Shown: positions 1-8,953 of the stretch, one piece after another | Numbering within the stretch: the stretch's first letter is position 1 | Layout of the letters: every line of letters begins with the position of its first letter | From: an uncultured Bacteroides sp. | GTDB lineage: Bacteria > Bacteroidota > Bacteroidia > Bacteroidales > Bacteroidaceae | Direction of reading: 5' to 3' | DNA: 64,000 nucleotides | NCBI GenBank assembly: GCA_900755095.1 | Contig: CAAEFE010000115.1 | Span: 13,986-77,985 of the forward strand | The notes under the pieces: generated by a model | Seen by the model: only the letters and a program-made list of their open reading frames with translations | Databases searched by the model: none | Told to the model about the DNA's origin: nothing | Program-made: the position numbers and the translations under genes

Positions 1-13
1 ATCATTAAATGAT

Positions 14-65
14 ATGAAAAAAGACAAACAGCATCTTTTACGCTAGGCAAAAGGGCTGTTTGTCT
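14..65 (-). terminator. Intrinsic terminator of the GH2-DUF4965 operon
   Basis: Arms at 22-32 and 55-65 are a perfect 11-bp inverted repeat (AGACAAACAGC / GCTGTTTGTCT). Read on the minus strand the stem is followed by a run of T (A-run at about 16-21 on the plus strand). It lies just past the stop of the minus-strand gene ending at 94. Confidence 0.8.
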
Positions 66-93
66 ATATTCAACGAGGAAAAGAGTATTCGTT

Positions 94-2607
94 TTATTTC
101 TGTTCTTTGACTTTTTCCATCAGTAGCTTCATGTAGTAGCCACCTACTACGGAACGTGCCTTGAAATTCATCATCTTTCCTGTATTCGTATCATGCCAGT
201 CGCTGATAGGCACACGGGAAGTTGTTTCGTTCGCATAAGTATAGATCGGGTCGATGAACTTTTGGAACGTAGCATCGTCTGGAGACATACAGGCACTCCA
301 TAGTACCCAGTCGGATTTGGTATATTGTGCGCGGGAGTCCAATAGCAAACCATATTTATTTTGCTTGGTCAGATAGAAAGGAATTTCCGTATCAAATACT
401 TTCTGCGGGAAAATGTTCATGTTAAACACTTTGTCCCATATCAGATTGTATTTCTGACTCCACGTTCCCGGTTTGTCAAATGCCAGTTTGTAGTGATCGC
501 CGTCAAATGCCATCTTCTCCCATTCTATCGCCAGTCTTTTGGCGGTTTCGATGTATTTGTTCGCAGTTGTTTCTTTGCCCAGCATACGTGCCATTTCTCC
601 GTATCCGGCGATTGCCATGATCGCTTTGGCGGAAAGATTGGCATTGTGTGCCAGATGTCCGGCAAAGTCATCTGTACAAAGTTGGTTTTCAGGGTCCAGA
701 CCGTTCTCAATCAGATAGTTTGCCCATGTTGATAATGTTTCCCAGTATTTGGAAGCATAGTTGGCATTGCCTTCCATCATAGAGATGGCTGTAGTTACCA
801 GAATCATGTTTCCGGCTTCTTCGATAGGCATATCTTCACCATAAAGTTGCCCGTTGGCTATTGGATAAGTTCCTAAGTCATGAGCGGGGTAAGGCTTGTT
901 CCAGCGTCCGCTTTCGCTGTAGTAGAAGATAGAGTTGAGCATTCCCTTCATCAGTTCCGTGTTGTAAATAAGGTATAGTGGAGCGGATGGATAAGTTAGG
1001 TCTACTGTGTTGATGCAGCCGTTACTATGGTTCTCTTTGGATAAGAAAAGCAGGTTGCCTTCCTTGTCGGTAAGGAGTTTATGGGCGGTAATGGAGTGGC
1101 GGTAAGTCAATGCGAGTAGTTCGGCATATTTCCTGCCTCCGGCTTTTTCTGCATCAGCCATCAGTTGTTGGTCGAAGGCACGGCAACGTTTCATCAATGA
1201 GGGATAAGAAGCCTGCGCACGTTCGAAAGCATCAAAGATGCTGACTTGACCGTTGTGTTTCCAGTATGCCATGCGGCGTTCGTAGAAATATTCGATCGAG
1301 TAGATATCGTCGTAGCCTAACATCACATATCCGCTTTTCCCTTGATTGTCTACCTTGCCTAAGTTTTCGGTATAAGCCATAGCGGGCATGTCGCTTTCGC
1401 TGCGGGTAATGAAATCCTGGGAGTTGGGTAATAGTTTGCCATTGGTGATGAAGGCTTGCTTCATGTCATAGTAGTTACCTATGCTTAAGTCCTTGTTGGG
1501 TGCGCTGTTGCTTCCCAGATAAGCATATCCCCAGTCGATGCGTACACCGTCTCCTTTACGTTTTACGTAAGGCTGGTCGATGGTACCTGCCTTGAGGTAA
1601 TCCATCCCGTTTTTGCTGATCTTTTCTGAGATGGTTGGTTGTGACGGTTCGTGTACGGCAAGTTGCGGGGTTGTTTCGATATACACTTGCACATCATGTT
1701 GTTTCTTGTCGAGTGAACGTACCCGATAGGAGATGTAGTTGATAGGGGTCGAGATAAGATCAAGATCTTCCATCAGCAGAGGTGCTGTGAATACAAGATC
1801 CAGTTCTACCGGACCGCAGGTGAATGTATAGTAGGTCTGTGTCGGTAATACATCGACAGACTTCTGGATAGCAGCTTCCTTGAAGTTGCTGAGCTGTTTG
1901 TTCTCACGGAACAGGCCGAAATCAACGTATGCTCCGCCGGTTGTGTTGTGACAGTGTGCTGCAATAATGTTTGTTCCTTTACGGAGCTTGGCTTTAGCTG
2001 ATGCGGATAGTTCGATGGTAACATCGTCATTCCATGAATAGTCGGTTGCCACCAGTTTTTCTCCGTTCAGATAGAGTTCGAATACATCGTCGTGTGAATA
2101 ACGTAAGTAGATAATGTCGTTTGTCAGGTCTTGATCGAGGTTGAAACTACGGCGTACCCAGATGTCTTCGGTGTTCCACTCTGTACCGATGCGTTTCATG
2201 TCTTTGGTGCCGAAAGCGGCTTTGCCCTTGGTCCATCCGGAATCATCGAACTGGGGCTGTATCCAGTTGGCTGCCGGTTGGCTCATGGTGAACTTTGCTT
2301 CCCAACGTTCGGTGTTTGTCATCGGAAGGATTGTTTCGAGATTTAGCTTGTCCTTGCCCATGAAACGATATACTTTCCCGTCTACCCGAAGCGCACCCAG
2401 TAAAGGATGGGTGGCGGCTGTCCAGTGTTCGGTGTTCCCTTCGTTCAGTTCGTTGTAGGGAGACCAGATAGCGAGATAAGTATCGGAAGTGATCAGAGGT
2501 ACGGACGGCGCGCGCAAAGCGATATCCTGACTCGTTTTAAACAGGTCAGTTGCCTGCACATTGCATGCGAGGCAAACTGACATGATTGTAGAGAATAGTT
2601 TATTCAT
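94..2607 (-). CDS. DUF4964/DUF5127/DUF4965/DUF1793 protein (glutaminase A-like six-hairpin family)
   Basis: An 837-residue secreted protein of the family named after fungal glutaminase A. In Bacteroides it is found in many PULs and its substrate is not established. The N-terminus is a signal peptide (MNKLFSTIMSVCLACNVQA). A DUF4964-like stretch follows (IALRAPSVPLITSDTYLAIW), then a jelly-roll insert at about residues 100-235 of the beta-galactosidase sugar-binding type (WIQPQFDDSGW, IYLRYSHDDVFELYLNG). The DUF5127/DUF4965/DUF1793 core has the typical PYPAHDLGTYPIANGQ and CTDDFAGHLAHNANLS motifs. It is a paralogue of the genes at 26271 and 52400. It lies 13 nt downstream of the GH2 gene, so the two are probably cotranscribed. 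I infer a glycoside hydrolase or accessory role in the periplasm; a true glutaminase role is less likely in this context. Confidence 0.85.
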   Translation of the reverse strand: MNKLFSTIMSVCLACNVQATDLFKTSQDIALRAPSVPLITSDTYLAIWSPYNELNEGNTEHWTAATHPLLGALRVDGKVYRFMGKDKLNLETILPMTNTERWEAKFTMSQPAANWIQPQFDDSGWTKGKAAFGTKDMKRIGTEWNTEDIWVRRSFNLDQDLTNDIIYLRYSHDDVFELYLNGEKLVATDYSWNDDVTIELSASAKAKLRKGTNIIAAHCHNTTGGAYVDFGLFRENKQLSNFKEAAIQKSVDVLPTQTYYTFTCGPVELDLVFTAPLLMEDLDLISTPINYISYRVRSLDKKQHDVQVYIETTPQLAVHEPSQPTISEKISKNGMDYLKAGTIDQPYVKRKGDGVRIDWGYAYLGSNSAPNKDLSIGNYYDMKQAFITNGKLLPNSQDFITRSESDMPAMAYTENLGKVDNQGKSGYVMLGYDDIYSIEYFYERRMAYWKHNGQVSIFDAFERAQASYPSLMKRCRAFDQQLMADAEKAGGRKYAELLALTYRHSITAHKLLTDKEGNLLFLSKENHSNGCINTVDLTYPSAPLYLIYNTELMKGMLNSIFYYSESGRWNKPYPAHDLGTYPIANGQLYGEDMPIEEAGNMILVTTAISMMEGNANYASKYWETLSTWANYLIENGLDPENQLCTDDFAGHLAHNANLSAKAIMAIAGYGEMARMLGKETTANKYIETAKRLAIEWEKMAFDGDHYKLAFDKPGTWSQKYNLIWDKVFNMNIFPQKVFDTEIPFYLTKQNKYGLLLDSRAQYTKSDWVLWSACMSPDDATFQKFIDPIYTYANETTSRVPISDWHDTNTGKMMNFKARSVVGGYYMKLLMEKVKEQK

Positions 2608-2620
2608 TAATATGAAACTT

Positions 2621-4435
2621 TTATTTATTTAGCGAGTTACAAATTTTTTGGTTGATGGCTTTGATTTTAGGCTCGTCTACTTTGATCACTTTCCGGTCGT
2701 AAGTAACCAGACCGTTCACTTCTTCTTCCACATCTGTGATTTGTGTGTATACGGCAGCCGAGAAGCCTTTCTCGATCAATTCCAATAAATGGTCTGCATA
2801 TTTTATGTATTCATTAGTCACTTCTTCTGGCGTGTTGAACTTCACGTAGCCCCAGTTCTTGTCTGCCAGCCACAGATGTCCTTTCAGTGCCATACCTATA
2901 CCGCCATATTCGCCCAGTACGGTAGCGCGTATCGGATCGTAGAGATAGAGGTTCGGTCCGGGATAGTTATGAAGGTCGAGAATATCTCCGCACGTGTAGT
3001 GGTTACCTCCACTGGCAGGGTTTACCAGACGGCTGGGGTCGTATTCTTTCGTCCATTTAGTGATTTCAGGAGTCTTGAATTGTCCCCATGCTTCGTTGAA
3101 AGGTACCCATACGCCGATGCTCGGATAAGAATACAGGTAGTCGATAATTTCTTTCCATTCTTTGCGATAGTTAGCTTCTGATGCTGCGGAGCGGATGGCG
3201 TCTGCGCCGTCATAGTACTTGTGCATCTGCCATTCGGCAGGACCGCGGCCACCGTTCGGCATATCTTGCCATACGATCAGTCCGAGTTGGTCGCAATAAG
3301 TATACCAACGTGCCGGTTCTACTTTTACGTGTTTGCGCACCATGTTGTAGCCGAAGTCTTTGATCTTCTTCAAGTCATATACCAATGCTTCGTCTGTTGG
3401 CGCTGTGTATAAGCCGTCCGGCCACCAACCTTGGTCGAGCGGACCAAACTGGAAATAATCTTTGTTGTTGAGTTGCAGGCGTGTAATACCATTCTTGTCT
3501 TTATGAGTTGAGAATTTGCGGAGAGCGGTGTAACTCTTCACTTGGTCTACAGCTTTGCCGTCTTTATAAAGAGTGACTTCCATATTATAAAGTGAAGGAG
3601 ACTCGGGTGTCCATAATTTAACGTCTTCCGGCATTGTTAATTCTACCGGTACGCCATTGAGCGCTGCTCCTTTGGCTACGAGGTTTTTGCCGTCGAATAC
3701 TTTCACTTCCACTTTGTCTGGAGAGCATACGTTGGTGGCTACTTCCACTTTGACAGTCTTCTTGTCGATATCCGGAGTTGTTTTCAGTTGGGCGATATGC
3801 TGGGCAGCTACCGGTTCCAGCCATACAGTCTGCCAGATACCTGTGACTGGTGTATACCAGATACCTTCCGGTCTTTCTACTTGTTTTCCTCTCGGCTGTT
3901 CGCCACGGTCAGAGGGGTCCCACACTTTCACAACCAACTGGTTATTGCCTTTATTCAATGCGGAAGTAATATCAAAGTAGAATGGAGTGAAGCCTCCTGT
4001 ATGTTGTCCTACTTTTACGTCATTTACCCATACATCGGCTTTCCAGTCCACAGCTCCGAAGTGCAGTAATATTTGTTTGCCTTTCCATGCTGACGGTACA
4101 TCAAAAGTACGCTGATACCATAATTCCTGATGCTCGTTAATGGTTTTACCTACTCCTGACAGGGAAGATTCGACTGCAAAAGGTACTAAAATCTCTCCTT
4201 GGTAATTGTTTGGTGCCGGTTCTCCTTTTTTAGTAATCGCATAATTCCAGCTACCATTCAGATTCTTCCAATCCTGGCGTTCCATAATGGGGCGTGGGTA
4301 TTCCGGTAATACGTTTTTAGGATTCAACTGCTCACCCCACGGAGTCTTTATCTTATCACCGGCGGGCTTCCATTGAGCGAATGTCGGGCTACAAAGAGCC
4401 AATGCGAATAGCACTGCTAGAAAATTCTTTTTCAT
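2621..4435 (-). CDS. Glycoside hydrolase family 2 protein (beta-galactosidase/beta-glucuronidase-like)
   Basis: A 604-residue secreted GH2 enzyme with a cleavable signal peptide ending in PTFA|Q. The N-terminal sugar-binding jelly roll (about residues 55-205, ELWYQRTFDVPSAWKGK, VDWKADVWVNDVKVG) is followed by an Ig-like domain and a TIM barrel (about 300-600). The catalytic pair is visible: acid/base Glu448 in WVPFNEAWGQ and nucleophile Glu509 in VLGEYGG. GH2 covers beta-galactosidases, beta-mannosidases, beta-glucuronidases and exo-glucosaminidases, and I cannot tell which from the sequence. At 604 residues it is the short form without the large C-terminal domains of LacZ. It leads a minus-strand operon with the DUF4965 gene and is divergent from the GH115 gene across 294 bp that should carry both promoters. 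Confidence 0.9.
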   Translation of the reverse strand: MKKNFLAVLFALALCSPTFAQWKPAGDKIKTPWGEQLNPKNVLPEYPRPIMERQDWKNLNGSWNYAITKKGEPAPNNYQGEILVPFAVESSLSGVGKTINEHQELWYQRTFDVPSAWKGKQILLHFGAVDWKADVWVNDVKVGQHTGGFTPFYFDITSALNKGNNQLVVKVWDPSDRGEQPRGKQVERPEGIWYTPVTGIWQTVWLEPVAAQHIAQLKTTPDIDKKTVKVEVATNVCSPDKVEVKVFDGKNLVAKGAALNGVPVELTMPEDVKLWTPESPSLYNMEVTLYKDGKAVDQVKSYTALRKFSTHKDKNGITRLQLNNKDYFQFGPLDQGWWPDGLYTAPTDEALVYDLKKIKDFGYNMVRKHVKVEPARWYTYCDQLGLIVWQDMPNGGRGPAEWQMHKYYDGADAIRSAASEANYRKEWKEIIDYLYSYPSIGVWVPFNEAWGQFKTPEITKWTKEYDPSRLVNPASGGNHYTCGDILDLHNYPGPNLYLYDPIRATVLGEYGGIGMALKGHLWLADKNWGYVKFNTPEEVTNEYIKYADHLLELIEKGFSAAVYTQITDVEEEVNGLVTYDRKVIKVDEPKIKAINQKICNSLNK

Positions 4436-4729
4436 GGTAATTATCTTTATATGTATTAAATAGAAGAATTAATATTCATAAAAGGAATATTGCAAAGAAA
4501 AGCCAATCAGAGAAGAATAAAGGAAATTTGCTGTTCAATAAATGATAAATGCTCGTCATTTTATAGTGAATGACAGTTTTTTATGCGATAATGGTTATTT
4601 TTTGTCCTTAATTGAATAATAAGTAGCTTATATTACCGGAGATAATTATGACTTTTGGAGGGAGAACAATCGTATGTTTCCGCGGATAGTCGTAAATAAA
4701 CTGAAAAACAACTATAATAAACTTTATCA

Positions 4730-7678
4730 ATGAGAATTCTTTTTTTATTAGTAGTATTGTCGGTTACTTCTGCCCTACAGTCGCAGGTAGTCATTAAAGA
4801 GAATGCTATTCAGAGTAAGTATGCTTTTCCCTTGGTTACTTCGAAAGCGAAAGCTGTAGTAGTTTATGATACTGATGACTATTTGGTGGTACGTAAGACT
4901 GCGGAGCTTTTTGTTTCGGACGTCGAATCAGTGACCGGACAACAATTACGGTTGACGGACAAACTGAAAGGCGACAAAGAGATTATTATTGTGGGTACAG
5001 TTGAGAAAAATCGGCTGATCCGCCAGTTAGCTGAGAAGGGCAAGCTAGATATCTCTTCTTTGGAAGGGGCATGGGAACGATTTCTGATTCAGACGGTTTC
5101 CCGTCCATTCCCCGGAGTCAGCAAAGCGCTGGTAGTAGCGGGGAGCGACAGGCGGGGAGCTGCGTACGGACTTTTTTCGCTTTCGGAAATGATGGGAGTG
5201 TCTCCTTGGTACTGGTGGGCTGATGTTCCGGTGAAGAAACATAAGACGCTTTATGTCGATGCCCCCGCCACTTTGTCCAAGACTCCTTCGGTGAAGTACA
5301 GAGGAATTTTCTTAAATGACGAAGACTGGGGACTGAAACCTTGGGCTGCCAAGACATTCGAGAAAGAAAGAGGAAATATCGGTCCTCGTACCTATGCCAA
5401 AATATGCGAGCTGTTGCTGCGACTGAAAGCTAATCATCTGGCACCGGCCATGCACCCCGTTTCTACCGCATTTTATAAGATACCGGAAAATAAACTGGTA
5501 GCTGATACCTTTGCCATTGTTATGGGGTCCAGTCACTGCGAACCGTTATTGCTGAACACTGCCAGCGAATGGGACAGCAAGACGATGGGACCATGGGATT
5601 ATAACAAGAACAAAGATAAGATCAACGAGGTATTGAGTAATCGTGTGAAGGAAAACTGTGCGTATGAAAATGTATATACGCTGGCTTTAAGAGGCCTGCA
5701 TGATGCGGCTATGGGGGGTGGAGATGTGCCGATGCGGGAAAAGGTTAAGATGCTGGAAAGTGCACTGAATGCTCAGAGAGAGATCATTGCCCGGCATATC
5801 GACAAACCTGTTGAAACAATCCCACAGGCATTTACGCCTTATAAGGAAGTGCTGGAAATCTATTCGAACGGACTGGAATTGCCGGATGATGTTACAATTA
5901 TCTGGGCGGATGATAATTTCGGTTATATGAAACGTCTGAGTGGTCCGCAGGAGCAAAAGCGCTCCGGACGTGCAGGCGTTTACTATCATATATCTTATTT
6001 GGGTGTTCCTCATAGCTATTTGTGGTATAGTACTACCCCTCCGGCATTGATGTATGAAGAACTTCGCAAGGCGTATGATACCACTGCCGATCGTGTCTGG
6101 CTGGCGAATTGCGGAGACTTGAAAGGGGCTGAAACACAAATCTCCCTTTTCCTTGATATGGCTTATGATATAGACAGCTTCAATGCGGATAATGTCGCCA
6201 CTTATCCGGCACGTTGGCTGGCAAAGATGTTTGGTGAGGAGTACTACGATACATTGGAAGATATAACTTGTTCTCATATAAATCTGGCTTTTTCCAGAAA
6301 GCCGGAGTACATGGGCTGGGGATATTGGAATAACTATTGGGGAGGCGGAGAGAAACGTACGGATACGGAGTTCTCTTTTGCTAACTATAATGAAGCGGAA
6401 AGACGCTTGACTGAGTATAGCCGTATTGGGAAAAAAACGGAGGACTTGTTAGCTTCATTGGACGAAAAGAGTAAACCGGCTTTCTATCAATTATTATACT
6501 ATCCGGTGAAAGGGGCCGAACTGATGAATCATATGACCATCAAAGGACAGTTTTACCGTCAGTATGTCCGTCAGCAACGTGCTGCCGCCAATCGGCTTAA
6601 GGCTCAGGTGAGGTGCTATCATGATAGTCTCGAAATCATAACTGATGGATACAACTCTCTGCTGGATGGAAAATGGAAGCACATGATGTCTTTAAAACAG
6701 AACTATGATGGTACGAGTTCCTATTTCATGATCCCATTGATGGAAGAGGAATACACACCTGTTGGCTTTCCTAAGCTGGGGCTTCAGGCAGAAAGCGAAA
6801 ATTTGGATAAAGGAGGAATGAGTTTTCATACATTGCCCGCCTACAGCACTTATTCACGTAAAAGTCATTGGATAGATATATATAATCTGGGGACCGGAGA
6901 ACTAAGCTGGAGCATCACGCCTTCGGAAGACTGGATACTGATCTCTCAGAAAAGTGGTAAGACGTCTGCGGAAAACCGTATCTATATTTCTGTTGACTGG
7001 GATAAGGTGCCGGCAGGAGAAAAGGTGAAAGGACAAATTGATGTAACTTCCGGCAGTCAGAAGGAGAGTGTACTGGTTTCAGTATTCAATCCGGAGTCTC
7101 CTGCACGTATAGAAGTACAAGGATTGTATGTAGAGGAGAATGGTTACATTTCTATTCCGGCAGCCGACTTCCACCGGAAGTTTGAGAGTAATGATATTCG
7201 GATGAGTATCCTTCCGGGACTTGGTTTTGAGGGTCGCTCTTTGCAGTTGGGGAATCCGACAGCTCCCTTGCAAATGTATCGTGCAGGTGATGTCCCCAGG
7301 GTGGAATATGATTTCTATACATTTAATGCCGGGATTTATGATGTATATACGTATGTTTTGCCGACATTTCCCTTGCATGCTGAGCGGGACTACAAATTGC
7401 CGGAACATACTAACTCGGATACAAAGTATAGTGTCCGTATAGATGATGGTTCCATTTCTACTCCTTCCACTTCGGCTATCGAATATTCTCAAATCTGGTA
7501 TGATAGCGTATTAAAGAATTGCAGAGTGAATAAGTCCACTTTATATGTAAAGAAGCCCGGTAAGCACACTTTGCAGATACGCTGTGGTGATCCGGGCGTC
7601 GTTATTCAAAAGATTGTCATTGACTTGGGAGGAATGAAGCGTTCTTATCTCGGTCCTCAGAGTACAATCTGTAATTAG
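4730..7678 (+). CDS. Glycoside hydrolase family 115 protein (alpha-glucuronidase family)
   Basis: A 982-residue secreted protein (signal MRILFLLVVLSVTSALQSQ) with full-length GH115 architecture. The N-terminal alpha/beta domain includes VAGSDRRGAAYGLFSLSE. The long TIM-barrel region has VKYRGIFLNDEDWGLKPW, ANHLAPAMHPV and TIIWADDNFGYMKRL. A helical part (WLAKMFGEEYYDTL) follows, then a BACON/Ig-like segment at about residues 715-780 (LSWSITPSEDWI) and a C-terminal beta-rich domain. Known GH115 enzymes remove alpha-1,2-linked (4-O-methyl)glucuronic acid from polysaccharide branches, mainly xylan. Its presence beside mannan enzymes suggests uronic acid on the target glycan, which is an inference. 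It is transcribed alone; its stop overlaps the convergent GH43 gene by 4 nt. Confidence 0.9.
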   Translation: MRILFLLVVLSVTSALQSQVVIKENAIQSKYAFPLVTSKAKAVVVYDTDDYLVVRKTAELFVSDVESVTGQQLRLTDKLKGDKEIIIVGTVEKNRLIRQLAEKGKLDISSLEGAWERFLIQTVSRPFPGVSKALVVAGSDRRGAAYGLFSLSEMMGVSPWYWWADVPVKKHKTLYVDAPATLSKTPSVKYRGIFLNDEDWGLKPWAAKTFEKERGNIGPRTYAKICELLLRLKANHLAPAMHPVSTAFYKIPENKLVADTFAIVMGSSHCEPLLLNTASEWDSKTMGPWDYNKNKDKINEVLSNRVKENCAYENVYTLALRGLHDAAMGGGDVPMREKVKMLESALNAQREIIARHIDKPVETIPQAFTPYKEVLEIYSNGLELPDDVTIIWADDNFGYMKRLSGPQEQKRSGRAGVYYHISYLGVPHSYLWYSTTPPALMYEELRKAYDTTADRVWLANCGDLKGAETQISLFLDMAYDIDSFNADNVATYPARWLAKMFGEEYYDTLEDITCSHINLAFSRKPEYMGWGYWNNYWGGGEKRTDTEFSFANYNEAERRLTEYSRIGKKTEDLLASLDEKSKPAFYQLLYYPVKGAELMNHMTIKGQFYRQYVRQQRAAANRLKAQVRCYHDSLEIITDGYNSLLDGKWKHMMSLKQNYDGTSSYFMIPLMEEEYTPVGFPKLGLQAESENLDKGGMSFHTLPAYSTYSRKSHWIDIYNLGTGELSWSITPSEDWILISQKSGKTSAENRIYISVDWDKVPAGEKVKGQIDVTSGSQKESVLVSVFNPESPARIEVQGLYVEENGYISIPAADFHRKFESNDIRMSILPGLGFEGRSLQLGNPTAPLQMYRAGDVPRVEYDFYTFNAGIYDVYTYVLPTFPLHAERDYKLPEHTNSDTKYSVRIDDGSISTPSTSAIEYSQIWYDSVLKNCRVNKSTLYVKKPGKHTLQIRCGDPGVVIQKIVIDLGGMKRSYLGPQSTICN

Positions 7679-8787
7679 TTCTGTTTTTTATGAATAGGGG
7701 AACCGGATGGCTTTGCCATTGGTTCCTCCTCTTTCTGAGGAGTTCCCAGCACGGGCATTCCGTCTTTGTCCCAGTCTATCTTCTGTAAACGGGGAGAACG
7801 GGAATCGGATGCGCCAGGAGCGTCATTCGGTATCTGGCGGGCATGATATAGCATATACCATTCTTTCCCATCCGGAGACGGAGTGAAAGATATTCCGCCG
7901 GGACCGTATACATTGTTTTCTGGGTCTTGCTGTAGTACCGGAACCGGAGACTTCTTCCAGGAAGCCGGATCGAGTAAGTTGGCTTTTGCGTCTGCAGTCA
8001 GTAATCCGACACAATAATAAGGAGTCCAGCTACCACTGGCTGAATAGAAGATGCATGCTTTGTCTTTATTCTTTGATTCAAAATATTGGGGTGCTTCGTT
8101 TACATGTATCGGATAGGCTGTTTTGCTGCCATCCGGATTTACCCATTGGCATTCCCATTCGTATTCAGGTTTGGAGATGAGAATCCTGTCAGAAGATAGT
8201 GTCCATGGATTTTCCATAGTAGCGATGTAGATACATTGGGTTTCACTGTCTATCCTTCGTTTTTGCCAGCCGCACCATATCATATAGCGTTGGCCATCAT
8301 GTTCAAAGGTGCTGGCATGGATTGCCCAGTTGTTGTCTTTATCTGTCTGTATGCGCCCTTTCATCACAAATGTTCCTTCCATGGGGTTGGCGGCTTCATT
8401 CTCGACAACATAAATCTGGTGATTATCCATATTGCCGTCGTCTGCGGCAAAGTAAATATACCATTTGTTGTTTATACGATGAATTTCGGGTGCCCACAGA
8501 TGATAGGAGTTGCTGGGATCGGTGGGTATCCATACATCTTTTTGAGTAGCATGTGAGAGGTCTGCTATATCATCGGTTTCCCAAAGTATGACTCTGTTTT
8601 CTGAGCCCTGTGTATAATAATATTTGCCTTCATGAAAAATAGCCCATGGCTCTGCTCCACGTTCAAGTAACGGGTTTGTATAGGTATCTCCAGAGGCTAC
8701 AGTTTCTTTTTCTGTTGTAGCCTTCTTATGCTGGCAAGAGACACCGATTAATAAGATAATGGATAATAAAAACAATCTGCTTCTCAT
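7675..8787 (-). CDS. GH43-like lipoprotein with altered catalytic residues
   Basis: A 370-residue lipoprotein. I start it at 8787 (MRSRLFLLSI...GVSC, lipid-modified Cys18). An alternative ATG is at 8799, and the open frame continues further upstream without a plausible signal. The five-bladed propeller pattern of GH43 is clear (YHLWAPEIHRINNKWYIYF, GPGGISFTPSPDGKEWYMLY). GH43 enzymes are arabinofuranosidases, xylosidases or galactosidases. The residues normally forming the catalytic trio differ. The general base Asp of the usual ADP motif is Glu46 (GAEPWAIF). The pKa-modulating Asp of the usual AID motif is His157 (WAIHASTF). The acid Glu231 (NEAPQYF) is kept. It may have changed specificity or be a binding protein. 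It is divergent from the next GH43 gene across a 166-bp shared promoter region. Confidence 0.8.
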   Translation of the reverse strand: MRSRLFLLSIILLIGVSCQHKKATTEKETVASGDTYTNPLLERGAEPWAIFHEGKYYYTQGSENRVILWETDDIADLSHATQKDVWIPTDPSNSYHLWAPEIHRINNKWYIYFAADDGNMDNHQIYVVENEAANPMEGTFVMKGRIQTDKDNNWAIHASTFEHDGQRYMIWCGWQKRRIDSETQCIYIATMENPWTLSSDRILISKPEYEWECQWVNPDGSKTAYPIHVNEAPQYFESKNKDKACIFYSASGSWTPYYCVGLLTADAKANLLDPASWKKSPVPVLQQDPENNVYGPGGISFTPSPDGKEWYMLYHARQIPNDAPGASDSRSPRLQKIDWDKDGMPVLGTPQKEEEPMAKPSGSPIHKKQN

Positions 8788-8953
8788 GGTACTTCTCATT
8801 TGATAATGACAATGCAAAGTAAGCATAAAATATTGATAAATCATGCAAATGGAAGTAGAATGGTCAGTTTTTGTTGTTAAATGAACTGTAATTTCTGAAA
8901 CTTTTCTTTGTTTTTTCTCATCTTTGCGAAGTGAACTTTTAAATAAATAATAT

